Shown here: positions 13,737 to 18,009 of the stretch, piece by piece | Layout: each line of letters opens with the position of its first letter | How positions within the stretch are numbered: the first letter of the stretch is position 1 | From: a virus | Length of the DNA: 20,383 nt | Direction: 5' to 3' (one strand) | Virus record (IMG/VR): IMGVR_UViG_3300040811_000778 | Span: 1-20,383 of that record | Notes under the pieces: model-generated | Databases searched by the model: none | What the model saw: only the letters and a program-made list of their open reading frames with translations | Told to the model about the DNA's origin: nothing | Translations under genes and position numbers: made by a program

Positions 13737-14172
13737 GAGGCGTGATTGCGATGTGCGTGTAAGGAGCGCAGTCCCGGCCGATCAGATACCCCTTGCTTGA
13801 GTTCAGATCAATGACCTGACGATCGTCGAGGTATGCCACGCCGGTTAAGGCATCAAGGATGGCCCGGCTGAGCTTGTCTATGTCGCCGATCCTTGCGCTG
13901 ACTGGCTCATCTGGTGCGCTGGCTTTGATGTAGCTGATGCCGCCTTTGGATCCGTAATGGCTGGCAGGTCTGGGAAACCAGAAGCGGATGAGGACATCCA
14001 TCGGGACCTTCATATCCCAGATCACCGGCTTGTTCTCTATGGCAGCCATGCGGACATCGCTGCGCCAAGGATGAACACGCTTGGATGATTCCACCATCAC
14101 CTTGCCGAGCAGCCTCTTGCTGCCCTGCGGTGCTGCTGTGCCCCACACCGTGAAGGAGTAGGCAGAGCTCAT
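13729..14172 (-). CDS. rusA: RusA-family Holliday junction resolvase
   Basis: A 147-residue protein taken from the ATG at 14172, which forms an ATGA overlap with the upstream gene; the frame is open further but the upstream part is not protein-like. VWGTAAPQGSKR (about 8-19) is the RusA N-terminal strand and loop. The signature is GDIDKLSRAILDALTGVAYL (95-114) then DDRQVIDLNSSKG: aspartates of D-x-D-K and D-D-x-Q coordinate Mg2+ in RusA. It cleaves Holliday junctions produced by recombination or replication and may also clear branched DNA before packaging. It overlaps the annealing protein gene by eight bases. Confidence 0.88.
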   Translation of the reverse strand: MSSAYSFTVWGTAAPQGSKRLLGKVMVESSKRVHPWRSDVRMAAIENKPVIWDMKVPMDVLIRFWFPRPASHYGSKGGISYIKASAPDEPVSARIGDIDKLSRAILDALTGVAYLDDRQVIDLNSSKGYLIGRDCAPYTHIAITPHA

Positions 14173-14474
14173 GATTTTGGAGGATCGACGCGCAGGTATG
14201 TGGTCTGTTTGCGCGTTGCGGTACCGCTCAGCTGTTCTTGCTCCTGCAGTTCCTTTACGGCCTTGCTGTAGGCCCAGCTGCTGCGCGTCACTGGCACGAG
14301 GCGGCAACCGCTGATGTAGAAGCTGCCGTCTTCGCCTTCGTAGCCATCTAGCAAGCCGTTGGCCCGGTATTCATCAAGGGTGTTCATGTAGCTTTCAAGT
14401 TGGTAGTCAAGCAGCTTGATCGCTTTTTTGGTGCTTGTGATCTGATGCATGAGATCTTCGACTTGTGAGTTCAT
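14169..14474 (-). CDS. Hypothetical protein with N-terminal coiled coil
   Basis: A 101-residue protein. Residues 1-40 are a coiled-coil-like helix (VEDLMHQITSTKKAIKLLDY, then QLESYMNTLDEYRANG), followed by a beta segment (DGSFYISGCRLVPVTR, about 48-64), a short helix (YSKAVKELQEQEQ) and a basic end. This is one of the few genes here with a strong Shine-Dalgarno sequence (AAGGAG five bases before ATG). It overlaps both neighbours by four bases. Similar 'coiled coil plus FxVsG' small proteins are common in phage early operons; no function assigned. Confidence 0.6.
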   Translation of the reverse strand: MNSQVEDLMHQITSTKKAIKLLDYQLESYMNTLDEYRANGLLDGYEGEDGSFYISGCRLVPVTRSSWAYSKAVKELQEQEQLSGTATRKQTTYLRVDPPKS

Positions 14475-14764
14475 CGGTTCTCCTTGGAGTATTGGCGGCG
14501 ATCCCGCAGATGCGAGAACGCAAGTTGTCGGGCCTGAACGCCATAGGCCTGAGAGATGGCGAACAGATCGAGCTCAATGGTGAGATCTTCGGTTGTCTTG
14601 ATGTCTGAGTAGAACCAAGCGTTGTTGATGATGTTTGCGATGAGGCTGATTGCATCGCAAGCCATTGAAGGGCTGTTGAGCAGATCGGCCAGCGTTATGT
14701 CTTCCGCAATGTCGCAAATGTGCTCAGGCATGGGGATAGAAGGCGGCGGCGTGAGTTGCGTCAT
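14471..14764 (-). CDS. Hypothetical acidic helical protein
   Basis: A 97-residue, mainly helical protein (TLADLLNSPSMACDAISLIA, NIINNAWFYSDIKTTEDLTI, ELDLFAISQAYGVQARQLAF, ending in basic HLRDRRQYSKENR). It opens with a proline-rich MTQLTPPPSIPMPEH. The AYGVQARQLAFSHLRDR end could be a small helix-turn-helix, but I would not claim it. Four-base ATGA overlaps connect it to the genes on both sides, making it part of the recombination operon. No family recognised. Confidence 0.55.
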   Translation of the reverse strand: MTQLTPPPSIPMPEHICDIAEDITLADLLNSPSMACDAISLIANIINNAWFYSDIKTTEDLTIELDLFAISQAYGVQARQLAFSHLRDRRQYSKENR

Positions 14765-15033
14765 TGCTTTTGAAACGATGGCATGGCTAGGCAGTTCTCT
14801 AGGTGTTCCATGTAGAACTGCCTGAAGACTGGATCCCTCAATTCAATAGTGAGTACGTCACGGTCCAACAAGTAGCCCGGTTGAAGGGATGGCTGGCAGT
14901 AGTGCGTGCTCTCTGTTGGCGTTGCTGGTGTGGTCGTGGTGGGTTTGGTGGTGAGATTGCGGAGAATGGCGAACAGTTGGAGCAGGAGCCTGAAAGGCAT
15001 AGCAAATAGCAGCGGCAGCGGTTGTGAGTCCAA
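14761..15033 (-). CDS. Hypothetical protein overlapping another open frame (start uncertain)
   Basis: Open to a TTG at 15033 (90 residues). Its stop overlaps the next ATG as ATGA, which supports translation of this frame at least at its 3' end. The last 40 residues (PGYLLDRDVLTIELRDPVFR, then QFYMEHLENCLAMPSFQKQ) look like a folded protein. The first part is hydrophobic, then Thr/Pro-rich. No good start codon is present near 15033. The gene beginning at 15070 runs one base out of phase and ends at 14858, so the real product may be a fusion produced by frameshift, or two overlapping genes. Confidence 0.45.
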   Translation of the reverse strand: MDSQPLPLLFAMPFRLLLQLFAILRNLTTKPTTTTPATPTESTHYCQPSLQPGYLLDRDVLTIELRDPVFRQFYMEHLENCLAMPSFQKQ

Positions 15034-15070
15034 GGATCAAGCCGATTGATTCGTAAGTTCTGTTAGTCAT
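14858..15070 (-). CDS. Small protein with an N-terminal membrane segment
   Basis: A 70-residue frame from ATG at 15070. Residues 8-26 (SIGLILGLTTAAAAICYAF) are a clear membrane helix or uncleaved signal; the remainder is polar, rich in His, Pro, Ser and Thr and probably disordered. It overlaps the 14761-15033 frame for most of its length. The C-terminal half may therefore be only an out-of-phase reading, with the membrane anchor belonging to the longer protein. No typical terminator separates it from the downstream genes. Confidence 0.4.
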   Translation of the reverse strand: MTNRTYESIGLILGLTTAAAAICYAFQAPAPTVRHSPQSHHQTHHDHTSNANREHALLPAIPSTGLLVGP

Positions 15071-15094
15071 TGCTTTGGTTGAGATGGATGGGGA

Positions 15095-15110
15095 GGGCCC
15101 CGAAGGGCCC
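15095..15110 (-). terminator. UUCG hairpin after the 15119 gene
   Basis: On the minus strand GGGCCC-TTCG-GGGCCC, a six-pair GC stem with a C(UUCG)G tetraloop, beginning eight bases beyond the stop codon of the preceding gene. It is followed by TCCCCATCC rather than a T-run, so it may stabilise a 3' end or weakly terminate. It is the same core as the hairpins at 12100 and 15450. Confidence 0.6.
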
Positions 15111-15118
15111 CAAATGAA

Positions 15119-15376
15119 TCAGGCAAATTGCATATCGACGCTGCTGTCGCATTGATCAGCGCTGATAAGCCAATTGCGGAAGTTGGCCATTTCGTAGCGG
15201 CTGCCTTCGCGGATGGTGGCCCGCTTGGCGGGATAGTGCTCAGGGTGCACTGCGTGCTCAAACCAGACGCACTTAGCGGTGCGCTTGGTGCAGATGACGG
15301 GGAAGCAGCCATGGGAGCAGGCGAGGCTGCCGAAGTAAGTCTGGCCGACTTGGAAGCGAGAGAAAGAGTTGTTCAT
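15119..15376 (-). CDS. Hypothetical protein, cassette 1
   Basis: An 85-residue protein (VGQTYFGSLACSHGCFPVIC, TKRTAKCVWFEHAVHPEHYP, AKRATIREGSRYEMANFRNW). It resembles a small SH3-like or zinc-binding beta barrel: C20, C24 and C29 with two histidines are candidates for metal binding. The pattern 'G..YFG.L.C.HGCFPV....RTAKCVWFEH..HP..Y..KR..IR' is one I associate with short phage and cyanobacterial hypothetical proteins. It has its own promoter (15421-15449) and is followed by a UUCG hairpin, so it is a self-contained transcription unit. Confidence 0.65.
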   Translation of the reverse strand: MNNSFSRFQVGQTYFGSLACSHGCFPVICTKRTAKCVWFEHAVHPEHYPAKRATIREGSRYEMANFRNWLISADQCDSSVDMQFA

Positions 15377-15420
15377 GGTGAGTTGTGAGTGTTGAGTACC
15401 GGGTGCGCCCGATGCCCTGA

Positions 15421-15449
15421 ATTATGGCATACCACGATCAAGGTGGCAA
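15421..15449 (-). promoter_or_regulatory. Promoter P1, sigma-70 type with extended -10
   Basis: Minus strand: -35 TTGCCA (15449-15444), 17-base spacer, -10 CATAAT (15426-15421) preceded by TGC, an extended -10. The shared core GGTATGCCATA also occurs in P2 and P3. The -35 directly abuts the upstream gene's hairpin. Predicted start of transcription is about 38 bases before the 15376 ATG. Confidence 0.7.
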
Positions 15450-15465
15450 GGGCCCCGAAGGGCCC
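15450..15465 (-). terminator. UUCG hairpin after the 15474 gene
   Basis: On the minus strand GGGCCC-TTCG-GGGCCC begins eight bases after the stop codon and ends directly at the -35 hexamer of promoter P1. The following bases, TTGCCACC, are not a good T-run, so termination strength is uncertain; insulation of adjacent units is a reasonable guess. Confidence 0.6.
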
Positions 15466-15473
15466 GGTTCAAA

Positions 15474-15665
15474 TCAGGCGGCGCACCAGCGGCGTGCCGT
15501 GGTGTGGCTGACGCCAAGGCGCTTGCCGATGGAGCGGTAGGAGCTGCCGGTGCGGTGCCAACGGCGTGCCCGCTGCTGAGGGCTTTCTGTGGCCCAGAGG
15601 ATCACCACCAGAGGGATGGTGAGCAGGGCGAGCAGCGTGGCGGCGAAGCAGGTGAGTGTGGCCAT
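15474..15665 (-). CDS. Membrane segment joined to a helix-turn-helix, cassette 2
   Basis: A 63-residue protein starting in an acCATGG context. Residues 3-24 (TLTCFAATLLALLTIPLVVI) form a membrane helix. Residues 30-63 are basic and end with SYRSIGKRLGVSHTTARRWC (42-61), a good match to resolvase/transposase-type helix-turn-helix segments (S..IG..LGVS..T..RW). A membrane-tethered regulator of this size is unusual. Alternatives are that the hydrophobic segment packs inside a small protein, or that translation also starts later. It is driven by P2 with a leader of about 100 bases and followed by a UUCG hairpin. Confidence 0.6.
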   Translation of the reverse strand: MATLTCFAATLLALLTIPLVVILWATESPQQRARRWHRTGSSYRSIGKRLGVSHTTARRWCAA

Positions 15666-15776
15666 GGTCTGAGTGATGATTGGTTGCCCCGTGATCGCTG
15701 CTCAGGGGCCAGGCAGGCAGTTCTCTTGTCCACTGCGGAGAATCCGGGGCGCTGCATCCGGCTTTGGCCTGCACAA

Positions 15777-15804
15777 AGTATGGCATACCGCAGCCAATCA
15801 TCAA
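15777..15804 (-). promoter_or_regulatory. Promoter P2, sigma-70 type with extended -10
   Basis: Minus strand: -35 TTGATG (15804-15799), 16-base spacer, -10 CATACT (15782-15777) preceded by TGC. The surrounding CGGTATGCCATACTTT is identical to P3 and contains the 11-base palindrome GTATGCCATAC (odd centre). A following TGCAG is also shared with P3. Confidence 0.7.
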
Positions 15805-15807
15805 AGT

Positions 15808-15821
15808 CCCGGCATCCCGGG
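15808..15821 (-). terminator. Hairpin after the 15833 gene
   Basis: On the minus strand CCCGG-GATG-CCGGG, a five-pair GC stem with a four-base loop, 11 bases beyond the stop codon and three bases before the P2 -35 element. It is followed by ACTTTGA, a weak U-run. Together with a conserved GCCTGATTTG around the stop codon it repeats the arrangement seen after the 15474 gene. Confidence 0.5.
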
Positions 15822-15832
15822 CCCGCTGCAAA

Positions 15833-16147
15833 TCAGGCCAGCGCAGCCAGAGCGTTTTGGTTCAGCCAGGCAGGCACTTGGGCAATCACATCGACGCCAT
15901 CGGCAGCCATGGCCACGATCAGCTGAGCGATCTGCCAAGGCGTGGCGCGGCGCAGCGCCATCGACACGGTGCCGGTGGTGCGCCCGGTGTCGTCGGCATA
16001 GCGGATGCCGTAAGCCAGGTTGCTGGCCTTAAAGCTGTCGCTGTACTGCACCAGCACGCTCAGCAGCTGCTCAGCAGCACCGGCTTGGTGGCGCTTGGGG
16101 CGAACTGCTGCAGGCAGTGTGTTGAAGATCGCAGTGGCGTTGCGCAT
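15833..16147 (-). CDS. Hypothetical protein, cassette 3
   Basis: A 104-residue helical protein taken from the ATG at 16147. The frame is open back to 16201, but that upstream ATG lies within the P3 -10 element and is unlikely to be translated. Helical stretches include AAEQLLSVLVQYSDSFKASN and TPWQIAQLIVAMAADGVDVI; a middle segment (LAYGIRYADDTGRTTGTVSM, then ALRRA) looks beta. The N-terminus is Ala/Pro/Arg-rich. No known family recognised. It has its own promoter P3 with a short leader containing a 15-base palindrome, and a hairpin after the stop. Confidence 0.6.
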   Translation of the reverse strand: MRNATAIFNTLPAAVRPKRHQAGAAEQLLSVLVQYSDSFKASNLAYGIRYADDTGRTTGTVSMALRRATPWQIAQLIVAMAADGVDVIAQVPAWLNQNALAALA

Positions 16148-16165
16148 GGCCTGAATTGTGAATGT

Positions 16166-16180
16166 GCGGGACCGTCCCGC
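16166..16180. promoter_or_regulatory. 15-base palindrome, candidate operator for P3
   Basis: GCGGGAC-C-GTCCCGC, a perfect 7-1-7 inverted repeat. It starts roughly five bases beyond the predicted P3 transcription start and ends 18 bases before the 16147 ATG. This is where a repressor would block P3, and in RNA a tight hairpin cannot form because the loop is one base. P1 and P2 have no matching palindrome. Confidence 0.5.
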
Positions 16181-16191
16181 TGACTGCAGAA

Positions 16192-16220
16192 AGTATGGCA
16201 TACCGTAATCCGTCTCGCAA
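16192..16220 (-). promoter_or_regulatory. Promoter P3, sigma-70 type with extended -10
   Basis: Minus strand: -35 TTGCGA (16220-16215), 17-base spacer, -10 CATACT (16197-16192) preceded by TGC. The core CGGTATGCCATACTTT is identical to P2. It begins four bases after the stop codon of the 16224 gene and drives the 15833 gene with a leader of about 38 bases. Confidence 0.7.
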
Positions 16221-16223
16221 CGG

Positions 16224-16400
16224 TCAGTCAGTCCCGTGCTTCAGGCTTGGGAATCTGTTAGGCCTCTTGCTGCCCTTGGGCTTCCCACGTGCGGGACGCT
16301 CGCGCGGGTTCTCGATCATGTCCAGCACTGTTGCCGCATAGCCGGGCGGATCCAGATCGGGCCGCAGCGTGAAGATCGCGACCCAATCCGGCTGAGCCAT
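16224..16400 (-). CDS. 58-residue hypothetical protein
   Basis: Start chosen at the ATG at 16400, which overlaps the upstream stop as TGATG; the frame stays open seven codons further. The protein reads MAQPDWVAIFTLRPDLDPPG, then YAATVLDMIENPRERPARGK, ending in a basic PKGSKRPNRFPSLKHGTD tail. It consists of an aromatic N-terminal element, one helix and a disordered basic tail that could contact nucleic acid. No family is recognised. It is the last gene of the nuclease/zinc-ribbon unit before the three cassettes. Confidence 0.55.
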   Translation of the reverse strand: MAQPDWVAIFTLRPDLDPPGYAATVLDMIENPRERPARGKPKGSKRPNRFPSLKHGTD

Positions 16401-16678
16401 CACCTCACCCCTGCATTCCATTTCGCCTTCTTAACCAATAGCCGCAGCCGCTTGATCTCATCAGCAGCAGCTTGCAGCTGAACGGCGGGCACCTCCACGG
16501 TGCTCCACGCATGGCCGCAATCTGAGCACCTGCGCCGTCGCCGCGTGTACTCCTTCAGGCCAAGCACAACCAGATCCGCATAGGGGCTATGCCTAGTGAG
16601 ATTCCCATGCCGTGTGTCTGTCGCCCACGTCTGATAGCTGCCGCACTGCAGGCAAGTGATGTCTGATCGCTTGTTCAT
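16400..16678 (-). CDS. NrdR-like zinc-ribbon protein
   Basis: A 92-residue protein from the ATG at 16678 (TGATG overlap with the nuclease stop). CLQC (9-12) and CSDC (51-54) form a four-cysteine zinc ribbon. The context DTRHGN...YTRRRRRCSDCGHAWST followed by VEV is close to the NrdR N-terminal domain (DSR...RRRR.C..C..RF.TYE). The ATP-cone of NrdR is missing; instead residues 66-92 form a charged helix (QLQAAADEIKRLRLLVKKAK). Phage Ogr/Delta-type activators have a similar small zinc fold. A DNA-binding regulator is likely; whether it acts on nucleotide metabolism or phage promoters is unknown. Confidence 0.65.
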   Translation of the reverse strand: MNKRSDITCLQCGSYQTWATDTRHGNLTRHSPYADLVVLGLKEYTRRRRRCSDCGHAWSTVEVPAVQLQAAADEIKRLRLLVKKAKWNAGVR

Positions 16679-17358
16679 CAAAAGCCTCGCAGCTGTTCTT
16701 CGGCTTGGTGGCGCTCCCAGGCCTCTTGCCATGCCGCAACACAGGCTGCAGGCTCCTGCACCTTGACCTCGCACTCGCCCGGTGCCGATACCAGCGTGGC
16801 GCACTTGTCGATGGTGATGGTCGGCCACCAGCTCGCCAGCATCGAGCAATAAGCACCAAGCTGGGCCGCGGCCGGCTTGCGGGACTTGAGGGCCGCGGCG
16901 CTGGCCACCGTCTTCAGATCACCCAGAACCGTGTTCCCCTGCGCCGTGCGCACCAAGAAATCAAAGCTGCCCCCGACGCGTTTGATGGGGTCGCACAGCT
17001 GCATCTCGACGGCCAAAACAGTGCAGTCACGCCAGAGCCAGTGATCGAGCAAAGGGTCGGCCCATTTGGACCAATGCTCGTCGATCACGACCCCGCTCAT
17101 CCCGCCATTGGCAATGCCGCGCAGGTTCTGCTCCAAGATCGCGTGGATGCTGGTGCCGCGGAGCTCCCAGCCGTCTGGGCCGTCTTTGGTGCGCTCGATC
17201 TGCTTACGGGCAGCAGGGCTCAGATCGCTCACGATGCCGGTGACGCTGAACGGCAACCAGTCGCCGCGGAAGCAGTAGCGGTGAGCGCCATGGGCCATGG
17301 ACAGGCCTTCGATAGGCGGTAGGAGTTGGCCAGCTTTCGGCAGTTGCGAGACAGGCAT
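16678..17358 (-). CDS. RecB-type PD-(D/E)XK nuclease, candidate recombination exonuclease
   Basis: A 226-residue protein from the ATG at 17358; the frame remains open 16 codons further. Motifs of the RecB/Cas4-type nuclease fold are visible: GTSIHAILEQ (68-77, an early His), AVEMQL with E119, VGGSFDFLVR with D133, VLGDLKTV with D147 and K149, and the QxxxY box QLGAYCSML (166-174). In Red-like systems such an enzyme resects double-strand ends for the annealing protein; it could alternatively process replication or packaging intermediates. It heads the minus-strand cluster and diverges from the replication operon across 59 bases. Confidence 0.75.
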   Translation of the reverse strand: MPVSQLPKAGQLLPPIEGLSMAHGAHRYCFRGDWLPFSVTGIVSDLSPAARKQIERTKDGPDGWELRGTSIHAILEQNLRGIANGGMSGVVIDEHWSKWADPLLDHWLWRDCTVLAVEMQLCDPIKRVGGSFDFLVRTAQGNTVLGDLKTVASAAALKSRKPAAAQLGAYCSMLASWWPTITIDKCATLVSAPGECEVKVQEPAACVAAWQEAWERHQAEEQLRGF

Positions 17359-17417
17359 CAGACGGTTGCCAGTTTGGGGCAAGAGTGGCACCATTTCGAG
17401 GCACACGCAACCTACGC
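17359..17417. promoter_or_regulatory. Divergent control region between nuclease and replication operons
   Basis: These 59 bases separate two divergent starts, so promoters for both arms must lie here or within the coding ends. A possible plus-strand promoter is TTGCCA (17366-17371), 17-base spacer, CACCAT (17389-17394); the -10 is poor. TTGCC...GGCAA forms a five-base inverted repeat, and GGCA recurs at 17378, 17387 and 17401. No convincing minus-strand promoter was seen. Confidence 0.35.
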
Positions 17418-17585
17418 ATGGACGGCACCAAGGTTTTCATTGATGCAACCCTTCTGGGGCGGATCGACCGCACAAACCCGCCAGGCCTCACCCGCACAGC
17501 ATGGGTATCAATGCTTTTGGAGATCGGTCTGGTGAACAACCCACTGCCCGATCCGCATTGTCAGCACGATGAATCTTCAAGCTGA
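17418..17585 (+). CDS. Small ribbon-helix-helix-like protein
   Basis: A 55-residue protein from the ATG at 17418; the frame is open from 17385 but that part is Arg-rich noise. KVFIDATLLGRIDRTNPPGL, then TRTAWVSMLLEIGLVNN, fits a short strand, helix 1, a turn and helix 2 as in ribbon-helix-helix or Arc-like regulators ('I..lL.riD...p.G.sR..wv..LLe.GL'). The tail is polar. As first gene of the plus-strand operon, next to the divergent control region, it is a natural candidate for a switch or autoregulator. It overlaps the next gene by 17 bases. Confidence 0.6.
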   Translation: MDGTKVFIDATLLGRIDRTNPPGLTRTAWVSMLLEIGLVNNPLPDPHCQHDESSS

Positions 17586-18009
17586 GCTACGTGCTTATGA
17601 ACTGCTGCAGTGGCAGGCATTGGCCCCATTGGCAGACTTTGATGAGGGGTGGGCCCTAGAGGGCCGTTATTCCCTCCTGCAGCGAACGCGATCAGACCAG
17701 GCTATCAACGCTTGGCAAGCTGCAAACCCAGCCGAAACCAGCCCTGAACTGGCCGCGTTCAAAGAGCTGGAACGGCTGGGTTCCCTGACCCAAAACGACT
17801 TTTACTCTCCAAGCAAAGCCGCACATGGATGTTACACCAGCAGCCTCAGAGATTATCAAAGAGGTCGTGCAGGACTTCAATCAAGAGCTGCAAAACCTCA
17901 AGCAAGAGATCAAGAAACTGGTACAGGAATCACCAGACTCCGATCTAATGCCCAGAGCACGGGCAAAGGCGAACGATTACGGCTTAAGCGCCGAGATCCG
18001 AGACGCTGA
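17569..18009 (+). CDS. Hypothetical protein overlapping the ATPase gene
   Basis: A 146-residue frame. Residues 1-86 look like a genuine protein with helices (LQAELRAYELLQWQALAPLA, ALEGRYSLLQRTRSDQAINA, SPELAAFKELERLG). From about residue 87 to the end it overlaps the ATPase gene out of phase for 185 bases and becomes Arg/Gln/Ser-rich, as expected if that part is constrained by the other frame. The overlap is unusually long for this compact genome. It may be real, or the genuine protein may be shorter or fused to the ATPase by a frameshift. No family recognised. Confidence 0.5.
   Translation: MNLQAELRAYELLQWQALAPLADFDEGWALEGRYSLLQRTRSDQAINAWQAANPAETSPELAAFKELERLGSLTQNDFYSPSKAAHGCYTSSLRDYQRGRAGLQSRAAKPQARDQETGTGITRLRSNAQSTGKGERLRLKRRDPRR

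Noticed and set aside
13836-13848. GGTATGCCAC on the plus strand as another copy of the promoter core
   Set aside because: It is inside the rusA gene on the opposite strand, lacks the CATA part of the -10, and has no gene start behind it.
15469-15831. 120-codon minus-strand frame beginning within promoter P2
   Set aside because: Its middle is His/Pro/Ala low complexity and it overlaps the better 63-residue gene that has a CCATGG start and a helix-turn-helix.
16705-17322. Plus-strand open frame of 205 codons
   Set aside because: It is antisense to the RecB-type nuclease, whose motifs (D133, DLK, QxxxY) are clear; composition is shadow-like.
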